A DNA stretch of 64,000 nucleotides from Catellatospora coxensis (GTDB lineage: Bacteria; Actinomycetota; Actinomycetes; Mycobacteriales; Micromonosporaceae): contig NZ_BONI01000010.1 in assembly GCF_016862635.1 (NCBI RefSeq), positions 95,021 to 159,020 of the forward strand, given 5' to 3'. Within the stretch, counting starts at the first letter, position 1, and each line of letters opens with the position of its first letter. Shown one piece after another: positions 37,435-45,837 of the stretch. A model generated the notes under the pieces. It saw nothing but the letters and a program-made list of their open reading frames with translations, was not told where the DNA came from and ran no database searches. A program made the translations under genes and the position numbers.

Positions 37435-38163
37435 TCACCAGGGTTCGGAGCCGTCCTCGCTGAAGAAGCCCGCGGTCGGGCCGTCGTCCGGCAGCGTGGC
37501 GAGCCGCACCGCGACAGCCGCGCCCTGCGCGGGCGTACGCGGTCCGGCGTGGCCGTTGAGGTCGGTCGCGCAGTAGCCGGGATCGGCCGCGTTCACCTTG
37601 ATCGCCGTGCCGCGCAGCTCGTTGGCGTAGGAGACGGTGACCGAGTTCAGCGCGCTCTTCGACGCGTTGTACGCCAGCAGCGGGAACGGCGCGTACGGCC
37701 CGTCCGGGTCGCTGGTCAGCGCGAGCGAGCCCAGCCCGCTGGACAGGTTGACGATCCGCCCCGCCGGGGCACGCCGCAGCAGCGGCAGCAGCGCGTTGGT
37801 CACCCGCACCACGGCGTGCACGTTGGTGGCGAAGGTCCGCTCCAGCACCTCCACCGGCATCGCGCTGGGCCGCTGGCCGCGTTCGAGCAGGATGCCCGCG
37901 TTGTTCACCAGGATGTCGAGGCGGCCGTGCGCCAGCTCGATCCGGGCCGCGGCCGCCGACACCGATCCCGGATCGGTCACGTCCAGCTCCAGAGCCGTGG
38001 CGGTGATCCCCTCCGCGGCCAGCTTCTCGACCGCGACCGAGCCATGGTGCGCATCACGCGCGCCGACCAGCACCGTCACCCCGGCCAGGCCGAGCCCTCG
38101 CGCGATCTCGTACCCGATTCCCTTGTTGGCCCCCGTCACGAGGGCGATCTTCGGTTCGCTCAT
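37435..38163 (-). CDS. Short-chain dehydrogenase/reductase
   Basis: A 242-residue classical SDR. TGANKGIGYEIA is the nucleotide loop (~residues 10-21), NNAG is at ~85-88, the catalytic Ser is in NLSSGLG, and YNASKSALN carries catalytic Tyr and Lys. The sequence is in the carbonyl-reductase-like group (ANKGIG). ATG 38163 begins MSEPKIALVTG. It is divergent from an XRE/MmyB regulator across 103 bases, a very frequent actinobacterial pair in which the regulator controls the SDR. Confidence 0.9.
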   Translation of the reverse strand: MSEPKIALVTGANKGIGYEIARGLGLAGVTVLVGARDAHHGSVAVEKLAAEGITATALELDVTDPGSVSAAAARIELAHGRLDILVNNAGILLERGQRPSAMPVEVLERTFATNVHAVVRVTNALLPLLRRAPAGRIVNLSSGLGSLALTSDPDGPYAPFPLLAYNASKSALNSVTVSYANELRGTAIKVNAADPGYCATDLNGHAGPRTPAQGAAVAVRLATLPDDGPTAGFFSEDGSEPW

Positions 38164-38266
38164 GCTGCCGAGCCTGCGGCGTTCCCCGCCCGGTGAGGAG
38201 AGCACGGCGTAACCAGGGACCGGCGGTCCCTGGATGGCCGCGGCGCGCCCGGCGCATGATGGCGGC

Positions 38267-39118
38267 ATGGATCGCCGCCAGCTCGCCGAGTTCCTGCAGA
38301 GCCGCCGCGCCCGCGTGCAGCCCGGCGACGTGGGACTGCCCGCCGGGACCCGGCGCCGCACACCCGGCCTGCGACGCGAGGAGGCGGCCCGGCTCGCCGG
38401 GATCTCGGTCGACTACTACACGCGGCTGGAACAGGCCCGCGGCCCGCGCCCGTCGCGGCAGGTGCTGTCCGCGCTGGCCCGCGCCCTGCGACTGTCCGAC
38501 GACGAGCGCGCGCACCTGTACCACCTGGCCGGCGAGCTGCCCGCCCCGCCGACCGGCCCCAGCCCCGACGTGCCCGCGGGCATCCTGCACCTGCTCGACC
38601 GGCTCGACGACACCCCCGCGTACGTCATCGACGTCAAGTACGAGATCCTCGCCTGGAACCCGATGGCCGCCGCCCTGCTCGGCGACCCGACGACCTGGCC
38701 GCCCGGCCGGCGCAACATGCTGTGGAACATGTTCGGCAGCGAGCTGAGCGCGATCGCCCTGGCCGACCCGCAGTCGTCCGCCTTCGCCGACGAGTGCGTC
38801 GCCGAGCTGCGCGCCGCCGCCGCCCAGTATCCGCGGGACCCCGGCATCCACGGCCTGATCGCCCGGCTGCGCGCGGCCAGCCCGGAGTTCGTCCGGCGGT
38901 GGGAGCAGCTGCGGGTGTACGTACGACGCGGCTCGACGACCAAGCAGGTCCGCCATCCCGTGGTCGGCGAACTGACCCTGGAGTGCGAGGTCCTGGACGT
39001 CGCCGGCCACGGCCAACGCCTGATCGTCTACACCGCCACCCCCGGCACCCCCTCCGCCGAGGCCCTCAAACTACTCGGCGTCGTCGGCACCCAATGGCCG
39101 GCGGACCACCTCGCCTGA
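38267..39118 (+). CDS. XRE-family regulator with MmyB-like ligand domain
   Basis: A 283-residue regulator. A helix-turn-helix domain at ~20-75 (LRREEAARLAGISVDYYTRLEQARGPRPS) is followed by an MmyB-like C-terminal domain (~105-275; IDVKYEILAWNPMAAALLGD), which binds fatty-acid-like ligands in studied members. The ATG at 38267 gives the family start MDRRQLAEFLQSRR. It faces the SDR gene and probably represses it and itself. Confidence 0.9.
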   Translation: MDRRQLAEFLQSRRARVQPGDVGLPAGTRRRTPGLRREEAARLAGISVDYYTRLEQARGPRPSRQVLSALARALRLSDDERAHLYHLAGELPAPPTGPSPDVPAGILHLLDRLDDTPAYVIDVKYEILAWNPMAAALLGDPTTWPPGRRNMLWNMFGSELSAIALADPQSSAFADECVAELRAAAAQYPRDPGIHGLIARLRAASPEFVRRWEQLRVYVRRGSTTKQVRHPVVGELTLECEVLDVAGHGQRLIVYTATPGTPSAEALKLLGVVGTQWPADHLA

Positions 39119-39295
39119 CTCCCCACCGAACCGCCCCTGCCGGGGCCGTGCCAGGCGCGATCACGGCTTGGGCTTGCGGTCCTTGGGCGGGCTCGGGGTT
39201 ACGCGTCGGCGGTTGTGGTGTCGATCCGGCGGCCGCTCGTTCGTACAGAGGGGGACGGGTCGGCGCGGTCGGCCGCGAGTGGCAGGGAGAGACAG

Positions 39296-39877
39296 ATGCG
39301 CAAGCTGATGGTCATCGAGTTCGTGACGCTGGACGGGGTCATGCAGAGCCTCGGCTCCCCGGACGAGGACCGCGACGGCGGCTTCGAGCACGGCGGCTGG
39401 GCCGCACCGTACTTCGACGAGGTCCAGGCGTCGGCGGCCGGTGAAGGGCTCAAGGACACCACGGCATACCTGTTCGGGCGGCGCACCTACGAGAAGATGG
39501 CCGCGTTCTGGCCCGCCCAGCCCGACGCGAACCCGATGGCGGCCCACCTCAACGCCACCCCCAAACACGTCGCGTCCCGAACCCTGACCGCCCTGGACTG
39601 GCCCGGTGCGACGGTGCTCCAGGGCGACCTGGCCGACGCGGCGCGCGACCTCAAAGCCCAGGGCGACGGGGTGATCTCCGTGCTCGGCAGCGGCGTGCTC
39701 GTGCGGGAGCTGATCGCCGCCGACCTCGTCGACGGATACCGGCTGTTCCTGCACCCGCTGCTGCTCGGCACCGGCAAGCGACTGTTCGACGACATGCCCC
39801 GCCCGCAGCGGCTCCGCCTCGTCGACAGCACTCCGACGAGCACCGGCGTGCTCATGCTCGGCTACGACGTGGTCTGA
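39296..39877 (+). CDS. Dihydrofolate-reductase-like protein (RibD C-terminal fold)
   Basis: A 193-residue single-domain reductase. MRKLMVIEFVTLDGVMQS is the usual opening, LFGRRTYEKMAAFWP the NADPH-binding loop, and VISVLGSGVLVRELIAADLVDGYRLFLHPLLLG (split over ~120-160) the second conserved part. This family is NADPH-dependent but rarely true folate reductase. ATG 39296 has AGGGAGA ahead. Target substrate unknown. The convergent Nudix gene ends 10 bases downstream. Confidence 0.88.
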   Translation: MRKLMVIEFVTLDGVMQSLGSPDEDRDGGFEHGGWAAPYFDEVQASAAGEGLKDTTAYLFGRRTYEKMAAFWPAQPDANPMAAHLNATPKHVASRTLTALDWPGATVLQGDLADAARDLKAQGDGVISVLGSGVLVRELIAADLVDGYRLFLHPLLLGTGKRLFDDMPRPQRLRLVDSTPTSTGVLMLGYDVV

Positions 39878-39887
39878 CCCGAACCGC

Positions 39888-40364
39888 TCACATGTTCGGC
39901 AGGTGGGCGGTGCGGCCGGAAGCCCTGGCCGCCATCGCCGCCGTCGCCCGGGTCGCGGTATGTCCAGGAAGCAGGGTCACGCACTCGTCGAGCGGGAAGA
40001 ACCCGGCCCGCTCGATCTCCTCCGGATCCGCCTCGAAGTTGATCTCGCTGTGTACAGATCCGCCATCGAACAGGTAGTACATGATCGCGCTCGGCCGATG
40101 GCCCATCGGCGGCGCCCAGTCGACGACGAGCAGGCCGCCCGGCTCAGCCTTGAGGCCGATCTCCTCGGTGAGCTCCCGGGCAGCGGCTACGTGCGGCGGC
40201 TCGCCCGCCTCGATCATCCCGCCGGGGAATGCCCAGTGGTCACGATAGTTCGGTTTGACCAGCAGAAGTCGATCGCGCTCGTCGGTGATCAGAACACCTG
40301 CCGCGGCAGAGAAGGTCGGCAGGTTCCGGTACCAGATCTCAGGCTCGCGCTCGATCCGCAGCAC
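39888..40364 (-). CDS. Nudix hydrolase
   Basis: A 158-residue Nudix protein, which cleaves a nucleoside-diphosphate derivative. The Nudix box reads GGMIEAGEPPHVAAARELTEEIG (two parts around residues 52-74), preceded by VLITDERDRLLLVKPNYRDHWAFPGG. The start used is the GTG at 40364, which gives VLRIEREPEIWYRNLP; family members start close to that WY motif. No other start is convincing because the region upstream belongs to a truncated gene on the other strand. The two overlap head-to-head by a few codons, so this N-terminus may itself be rearranged. Confidence 0.82.
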   Translation of the reverse strand: MLRIEREPEIWYRNLPTFSAAAGVLITDERDRLLLVKPNYRDHWAFPGGMIEAGEPPHVAAARELTEEIGLKAEPGGLLVVDWAPPMGHRPSAIMYYLFDGGSVHSEINFEADPEEIERAGFFPLDECVTLLPGHTATRATAAMAARASGRTAHLPNM

Positions 40365-41345
40365 GTCGCGGCGCGCAACAACCTGGCCGTCGAGCAGCTC
40401 AGGACGGGCCGTTACACCGCGGGCGGCCGGACGCTCATCGACGCGCTGGCCCAGGACCCGCAGCACGAGCTGCTGCACCGGAACCTGGGCCAGGCCGGCA
40501 ACGCGTGGCTGTCCCGCCTCGCGGACGGCGCGGTGCTGGCGTGGCTGTGCTGGGCGGCCGTGCTGCTGACCGGGAGCCCGCGCGACGAGCGGATCGCCGG
40601 TGGCGCGCTGGCCGTGCTGGTGGCCGGGGGCGTGGCGTGGTCCTATGTGCGGCTGCCGGGGGCGATGCGGCGGCTGGTACGCCGGCCGCCCAGCCCGGCC
40701 GGGGCCGGCCGGATCGTGGCGTGGGCCTGTGTCGCCGTGCCCTTCGTCGCGCTGCTGCTCCGGCCGTTCGCGGGCACGCCGGCCGGGCGGGGCGTCGCGG
40801 CGGGCGTCACCCTGTTCGCCGTCATCGCCGCTTTCGTCACGGCCTCGCGGGCGTACACCCGCGTCCTGGGCGCCGCCGCGCGGCTGCACCGCCGGTGGCG
40901 GCACCGGGTCTTCCTCCGGCGCGGTCCCCGGCCGCCGGATGCGGGCGCTCGCAGGTTCGAAGCCAGGTATACCGCCCTGCAGGTGGTCGCGATCGGCGGC
41001 CGGATCGTCGTCGCGCTGGTCGCCGTCGGTGTCGTCGCCGCGCTGATCCTGCGGCCGCGCGGTGAGCCCGCGCCGCCGCCCACCGACGTGCTGACCGGCC
41101 GCTGCCTGACGTCCTCCGACGGCGGCCCCGCCCGGCCCGGCCTCATGCTCCCAGGTCAGGCGCAGCTGGTGGCCTGCGACGACGCACGGGCCGTCTACCG
41201 CGTCACCGGCATCCTGACCCTGCCCTCCACCGGCCCGGACGGCCCCCAATCCGTCTCCTGCGGCAACACCCCCGTACAAACCGTGATGATGGGCTGGCAC
41301 GACGGCACCCACGTCGTCACCCTCTGCCTCACCGACGCCCCCTGA
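40341..41345 (+). pseudogene. 5'-truncated TPR membrane-protein gene
   Basis: The reading frame from about 40341 encodes a TPR remnant (LDPQHVAARNNLAVEQLRTGR and DALAQDPQHELLHRNLGQAG), then four membrane helices (WLCWAAVLLTG, IVAWACVAVPFVALLL and others) and a C-terminal extracytoplasmic part with two Cys pairs (GRCLTSSDGG, QLVACDDARA, SVSCGNTP, TLCLTDAP). Upstream, the same frame runs through the antisense of the Nudix gene without a start codon or ribosome site and with wrong composition. Several TPRs and the promoter therefore seem to be missing. It could still be expressed from an unseen start, so pseudogene status is inference. Confidence 0.6.
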
Positions 41346-41356
41346 ACCGCGGACAC

Positions 41357-41408
41357 TTTCGGGGAAACTGCAGCAATCGCGGACCGAATTGCTGCAGTTT
41401 CCCCGAAA
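41357..41408. terminator. Perfect 21-bp inverted repeat
   Basis: The arms 41357-41377 and 41388-41408 are exact reverse complements around a 10-base loop; the arm includes GGGGAAACTGCAGCAAT. It lies between the truncated TPR gene and the aldo/keto reductase gene and could terminate transcription. Confidence 0.65.
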
Positions 41409-41453
41409 CTGCGAGCGCGGCACGCACCGGAGATGGGCTCCGGGCGGGCGGAC

Positions 41454-41459
41454 TAGGCT
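41454..41459 (+). promoter_or_regulatory. -10 box of a leaderless promoter
   Basis: TAGGCT is followed by 7 bases and the ATG at 41467, with no ribosome-binding sequence between. Confidence 0.5.
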
Positions 41460-41466
41460 GATCGGC

Positions 41467-42471
41467 ATGTACGTGGCAGACGCGAAGCGATACGAGTCCA
41501 TGATTTACCGCCGGACCGGGCGTAGCGGGCTGAAACTGCCCGCGATCTCGCTGGGGCTGTGGCACAACTTCGGTCACGAGCGTCCGTGGGACCGCCAGCG
41601 CGACATCGTGCGCCGCGCCTTCGACCTGGGTGTGACGCACTTCGACCTGGCCAACAACTACGGCCCGCCGCCGGGGGCGGCCGAGGAGAACTTCGGCCGG
41701 ATGCTGGCGACGGATCTGAAGCCGTACCGGGACGAGCTGGTCATCGCAACGAAGGCCGGCTACGACATGTGGCCGGGTCCGTACGGCGAGTGGGGGTCGC
41801 GCAAGTACCTGACCGCGTCCCTGGACCAGTCGCTGCGGCGCATGGGCCTGGACTACGTCGACGTGTTCTACTCGCACCGCTTCGACCCGGACACGCCGCT
41901 GGAAGAGACGATGGGCGCGCTGGACGCGGCCGTCCGGGCCGGAAAGGCGCTGTACGTCGGCATCTCCTCGTACACCTCGGCGCAGACGCGCGAGGCCGCG
42001 GCCATCCTGAAGTCGCTGGGCACGCCGCTGCTGATCCACCAGCCGTCGTACTCGATGATCAACCGCTGGACCGAGCGCGACCAGCTGCTGGACACCCTGG
42101 AGGAGGTCGGCGCGGGCTGCATCTCGTTCTCGCCGCTGGCGCAGGGCCTGCTCACGGACCGCTACCTGAAGGGCGTGCCGGCCGACTCGCGTATCCGGAC
42201 CAGCCGGTTCCTCAACGAGGACGCGCTGACCCCGAGCAACCGGGTCAAGGTCGAGGGCCTCAACGAGATCGCCCAGCGGCGCGGGCAGTCGCTGGCGCAG
42301 CTGGCGCTGGCCTGGGCGCTGCGCGACGAGCGCATGACCAGCCTGGTCATCGGCGCGTCCAGTGTCGCCCAGCTGGAGGACAACATCGCCGCGCTGGGCG
42401 ACCTCGACTTCACCGCCGAGGAGCTGACCGAGATCGACCAGTTCGCCACCGAGGCGGAGATCGTCATCTAG
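41467..42471 (+). CDS. Aldo/keto reductase, YghZ/L-glyceraldehyde-3-phosphate reductase type
   Basis: A 334-residue NADPH-dependent reductase. MIYRRTGRSGLKLPAISLGLWHNFG, THFDLANNYGPPPGAAEENFG (catalytic Asp and Tyr), ATKAGYDMWPGPYGEWGSRKY (Lys) and VFYSHRFDPDTP (His) match the YghZ group, members of which reduce L-glyceraldehyde 3-phosphate or methylglyoxal. The stop overlaps the next gene's GTG by one base (TAGTG), so the nucleotidyltransferase is translated from the same message. Confidence 0.9.
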   Translation: MYVADAKRYESMIYRRTGRSGLKLPAISLGLWHNFGHERPWDRQRDIVRRAFDLGVTHFDLANNYGPPPGAAEENFGRMLATDLKPYRDELVIATKAGYDMWPGPYGEWGSRKYLTASLDQSLRRMGLDYVDVFYSHRFDPDTPLEETMGALDAAVRAGKALYVGISSYTSAQTREAAAILKSLGTPLLIHQPSYSMINRWTERDQLLDTLEEVGAGCISFSPLAQGLLTDRYLKGVPADSRIRTSRFLNEDALTPSNRVKVEGLNEIAQRRGQSLAQLALAWALRDERMTSLVIGASSVAQLEDNIAALGDLDFTAEELTEIDQFATEAEIVI

Positions 42472-43166
42472 TGCTGGACGCGCATCAGCTCGTCGTCGAG
42501 CACGGCATCCTGTCGGTGGTGGTGGGCTCGCGGGCGTACGGCCTCGCGGGCCCCGCCTCCGACACCGACCGCCGGGGCGTGTTCGTCGCGCCGACCCGGC
42601 TGTTCTGGGGCCTGGACAAGCCGCCCACGCACGTGGACGGCCCGGCCGAGGAGCAGTTCTCCTGGGAGGTCGAGCGGCTGTGCACGCTGGCGCTGACGGC
42701 GAACCCGACGGTGCTGGAGTGCCTGTGGTCGCCCCTGGTCGAGCTGTGCACGCCGACCGGCGAGCGGCTGCTGGCGGTACGCGGCGCGTTCCTGTCGAGC
42801 CGGGCCGCGGAGACGTACGGCCGCTACGCCGCGGACCAGTTCGCGAAGCTGCGGGCGCACCGGGAGCGCACCGGCGAGGTGCGCTGGAAGCAGGCGATGC
42901 ACATGCTGCGGCTGCTGCGGGCCGGGGCGCACGTGCTGCGTTTCGGTGAGGTGCTGGTGGACGTGTCCGACGAGCGGGAGCTGATGCTGTCGGTCAAGCG
43001 CGGCGAGGTGCCGTTCGAGCAGGTGTCGGCGCTGGCCGAGGAGCGCTCCGCGGACCTGGCGCGGGCGGCGGCGGACACTGTGCTGCCGGCCGAGCCGGAC
43101 CGGGCCGCGGTGGAGAAGTTCCTGGTGGGCGCACGCGAAGAGGGGCTGGACTCGGCCGTTCGGTGA
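42471..43166 (+). CDS. Pol-beta-type nucleotidyltransferase (RlaP-like), first
   Basis: A 231-residue protein. GSRAYGLAGPASDTDRRGVFV (~residues 18-38) is the minimal nucleotidyltransferase motif GSxxxG...DxD with two catalytic Asp. FSWEVERLCTLALTANPTVLECLW and KQAMHMLRLLRAGAHVLR follow as in the RlaP family, which is tied to RNA repair in other bacteria. It transfers an NMP to an unknown acceptor. A second, longer paralogue lies at 44719, after an extracytoplasmic lipoprotein gene. Confidence 0.8.
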   Translation: MLDAHQLVVEHGILSVVVGSRAYGLAGPASDTDRRGVFVAPTRLFWGLDKPPTHVDGPAEEQFSWEVERLCTLALTANPTVLECLWSPLVELCTPTGERLLAVRGAFLSSRAAETYGRYAADQFAKLRAHRERTGEVRWKQAMHMLRLLRAGAHVLRFGEVLVDVSDERELMLSVKRGEVPFEQVSALAEERSADLARAAADTVLPAEPDRAAVEKFLVGAREEGLDSAVR

Positions 43167-43225
43167 CGGCGGCGGCCGATCGGGTGGCCTTACGGCACGG
43201 CTCGGTCGTTGTGGATACTTGCCCG

Positions 43226-44722
43226 GTGACCCGACCCCTCGGCCGCCGCCTCGCGCTGCTCTGCGCCGCGCTTCTCGCCACCGCCGTCGCCGCCTGCGAC
43301 TCCGCCCCCGACGACCCGGCGTTCGTGTCGCCGAGTTCGGCCGCGCCGTCGGGTTCGGGCGCGCCCGAACCGGCCCCGGCCGCGTTCAGCGGCTGGCACG
43401 ACCCCGCGTCGGCGGGCAAGCCGTGGGGCGACAAGGTGCAGGGCCTGCTGACGTTCCGGGGCAACCCGACGCGGACGTACCACGGCACCGGGCCGATGCC
43501 GAAGACGAAGCCCGAGGAGCTGTGGCGCTTCCCGAAGTCGGGCAACATGTGCCGGCCGTCGGTCGACGAGCACGGCGAGCGCATCTGGTGCGGCATGGGC
43601 TGGACCGGCCAGCCCGCGGTGTTCGAGCGCGAGGGCAAGACCTGGATCGTGTTCGGGGCGTACGACGGCAAGGTGCACTTCCTCGACGCCAGCAACGGTG
43701 AGCGGCTGCTGCCCGACTTCACCACCAACGACATCATCAAGGGCTCGGTGACCATCGACCCGGACGGTTTCCCGCTGGTGTACACGGGTTCGCGCGACGA
43801 CTACTTCCGCATCATCGCGATCGACGGCGACAAGCCCAAGGAGCTGTGGAAGCTGTCGGCGTACGCGGTGAAGCCGACGCTGTGGAACAACGACTGGGAC
43901 AGCTCGGCGATCATCATCGACGACTACCTGTTCGAGGGCGGCGAGAACAGCCAGTTCCACATCGTGAAGCTCAACCGGGGCTACGACAGCAACGGCAAGG
44001 TCACCGTCAAGCCGAAGCTGATCTGGAACACCCCGAGCTGGGACGACAAGCTGATCAAGGAGGCCGGGCACAAGACGTTCTCGGTGGAGAACTCGGTCAA
44101 CGTGTCCGGCAACACCATCTACTTCGCGAACTCGGCCGGGCTGGTGCAGGGCTGGGACATCAGCGGCCTGAAGAGCGGGCAGAAGCCCAAGCGGGTGCTG
44201 CGCTTCTGGACCGGTGACGACACCGACGGCTCGATCGTCTCCGACGAGCAGGGCATGCTGTACGTCGGCTCGGAGTACGAGAAGAAGAACGCCCGGTCCA
44301 AGACCGTCGGGCAGCTGATGAAACTCGACCCGAGCAAGCCGGACGACCCGCTGGTCTGGAAGATCGACGAGCGCAACGGCGGCACGTACAGCACCGCGGC
44401 GCTGCACAAGGACATCGTCATCTTCGGCACGCACGCCATGGACCTGGTCGGCGTGGACCGCGAGACGGGCAAGGTGCGCTGGCGGCACCACGTGCCCGGG
44501 ATGGGCCACGGCTCACCGGTCATCATCGACGACGTGCTGATCATCGGCGACTGCAACGCGGGCTGGCTGTACGCGTTCGACGTCGCCGACACCTCGGTCG
44601 CGCCGAAGCCGCTGTGGAAGGTCAAGCCGGGCGCGTGCATCGAGTCGACGCCCGCGGTCTGGAACGGCGTGATCTACGTCGGCACCCGGGCCGGGCAGCT
44701 GCACGCCCTCGCGCTGCGATGA
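43226..44722 (+). CDS. PQQ-type beta-propeller lipoprotein
   Basis: A 498-residue exported lipoprotein. Residues 1-23 are a type II signal peptide (RRLALLCAALLATAVAAC) with the lipobox AVAAC, followed by a Ser/Pro/Ala linker. The rest reads as repeated propeller blades (PKTKPEELWRFPKSGNMCRPS, GKVHFLDASNGERLLPDF, GVDRETGKVRWRHHVPGMGHGSP), the PQQ-like type used for binding or complex scaffolding (BamB/quinoprotein-like). No PQQ-biosynthesis genes are near. The GTG start has GATACT 6 bases upstream (leaderless). Its last bases overlap the following nucleotidyltransferase (ATGA). Confidence 0.87.
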   Translation: MTRPLGRRLALLCAALLATAVAACDSAPDDPAFVSPSSAAPSGSGAPEPAPAAFSGWHDPASAGKPWGDKVQGLLTFRGNPTRTYHGTGPMPKTKPEELWRFPKSGNMCRPSVDEHGERIWCGMGWTGQPAVFEREGKTWIVFGAYDGKVHFLDASNGERLLPDFTTNDIIKGSVTIDPDGFPLVYTGSRDDYFRIIAIDGDKPKELWKLSAYAVKPTLWNNDWDSSAIIIDDYLFEGGENSQFHIVKLNRGYDSNGKVTVKPKLIWNTPSWDDKLIKEAGHKTFSVENSVNVSGNTIYFANSAGLVQGWDISGLKSGQKPKRVLRFWTGDDTDGSIVSDEQGMLYVGSEYEKKNARSKTVGQLMKLDPSKPDDPLVWKIDERNGGTYSTAALHKDIVIFGTHAMDLVGVDRETGKVRWRHHVPGMGHGSPVIIDDVLIIGDCNAGWLYAFDVADTSVAPKPLWKVKPGACIESTPAVWNGVIYVGTRAGQLHALALR

Positions 44723-45483
44723 CGGTCACGATCCCGGACTGGACCGGCCAGGTCGCCGACGAGCAGCCGTACCCGCTGGTCTTCGCGACCGTCAGCGGCG
44801 CGCACCTGTACGGCTTCGCCTCGGTGGACTCCGATGTGGACCTGCGCGGGGCGCACCTGCTGCCGGTCGCGGAGCTGGCCGGGCTGCGGCAGGGCCCGGC
44901 GACGATCAACCACATCGGCGACCGGCACGGTGTGGAGCTGGACCTGGTCACCCACGACCTGGCCAAGTGCGCCAAGCTGCTGCTGGGCCGCAGCGGCGAC
45001 GTGCTGGAGCAGGTCACCTCGCCGCTGGTGGTGCGCACCACCGCGCTGCACGCCGAGCTGCTGTCGCTGGTGCCGGGCTGCCTGAACGCGGGGTACGCCG
45101 ACCACTACCTGGGCTTCTCGATCTCGTCGGAGAAGCTGTTCGCGAAGACCGGCGAACTCAAACCCGCGCTGTACCTGCTGCGGGTGCTGGCGACCGGCCT
45201 GCACCTGATGCGCACCGGCGAGGTCGTGGCCGATGTGAACCTGCTGCACGAGGACGCGAAGCTGCCGTACGTGCCGGATCTGATCGCGGCCAAGCGGCAG
45301 GGCGAGCACCGGCGGCTCGGCGTCGACGCGGGGCTGCCGGGACCGGAGCGGATCCTCGCCGACACGGTCCGGCTGCGCGAGCAGCTGACCGAGGCCAAGG
45401 CGGCGACGAAACTGCCCGCCGCGCCGACCGCCTACGACGCGCTGCACGACCTGGTCGTACGGGCCCGCCTCGCGGCCGGCTGA
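44719..45483 (+). CDS. Pol-beta-type nucleotidyltransferase (RlaP-like), second
   Basis: A 254-residue paralogue of the protein at 42471. GAHLYGFASVDSDVDLRGAHLLP (~residues 27-49) has the catalytic Asp pair; HGVELDLVTHDLAKCAKLLLGRSGDVLEQ carries the third acid. GFSISSEKLFAKTGELKPALYLLRVLATGLHLMRTGEV (in two parts) matches the RlaP helical region. It overlaps the lipoprotein gene by 4 bases, which implies co-expression of a cytosolic nucleotidyltransferase with an exported propeller. Substrate unknown. Confidence 0.82.
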   Translation: MTVTIPDWTGQVADEQPYPLVFATVSGAHLYGFASVDSDVDLRGAHLLPVAELAGLRQGPATINHIGDRHGVELDLVTHDLAKCAKLLLGRSGDVLEQVTSPLVVRTTALHAELLSLVPGCLNAGYADHYLGFSISSEKLFAKTGELKPALYLLRVLATGLHLMRTGEVVADVNLLHEDAKLPYVPDLIAAKRQGEHRRLGVDAGLPGPERILADTVRLREQLTEAKAATKLPAAPTAYDALHDLVVRARLAAG

Positions 45484-45534
45484 CCGCTCCGCTCGGGCGG
45501 GCCTGCCCGGCCGGCCGACGACGGACACAAAAGG

Positions 45535-45567
45535 GCCCGCCTGCGCCCCTGACCGGCGCAGGCGGGC
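45535..45567. terminator. Bidirectional terminator
   Basis: GCCCGCCTGCGCC and GGCGCAGGCGGGC form a perfect 13-bp stem around a 7-base loop, between the convergent nucleotidyltransferase and small membrane-protein genes. AAAA precedes and GTT follows, so each strand has a short U-tract. Confidence 0.8.
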
Positions 45568-45589
45568 GTTCATGGGCCCGTAGGGCGGG

Positions 45590-45769
45590 TTACCGGCGGC
45601 GCCAGTTGCGGCCGCGCACGGCGGTGGCGAAGCCGGCCAGGTGCAGCGCGATGAACAGGAAGCCCAGCAGGGACAGCGTGCCGACGGTGAACAGCGGCTC
45701 GACGCCCTCGCCGAGCAGGTCCAGCAGCAGGGCGAGCCCGAAGCAGATCGCGGCGATGATGGCGAACAT
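45590..45769 (-). CDS. 59-residue two-helix membrane protein
   Basis: The minus strand encodes MFAIIAAICFGLALLLDLL, then GEGVEPLFTVG, then a second helix TLSLLGFLFIALHLAGFATA and a basic end RGRNWRRR. The ATG at 45769 has TGGAG 7 bases upstream, and the stop is immediately followed by the terminator. Two membrane helices with a basic C-terminus point to a cytosolic tail. No function known. The longer antisense-frame ORF over the same bases (45570-45818) is a shadow. Confidence 0.7.
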   Translation of the reverse strand: MFAIIAAICFGLALLLDLLGEGVEPLFTVGTLSLLGFLFIALHLAGFATAVRGRNWRRR

Positions 45770-45837
45770 CGTGACTCCAGTTATGTCGGTAGGGGTTTAC
45801 TGACCCTGCGATGTCCACATGCGCATGAGCGCAAACC

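Noticed and set aside
45570..45818. An 82-residue Arg/His-rich ORF on the minus strand
   Set aside because: It is a shadow of the 59-residue two-helix membrane protein, which has the better ribosome site and composition.
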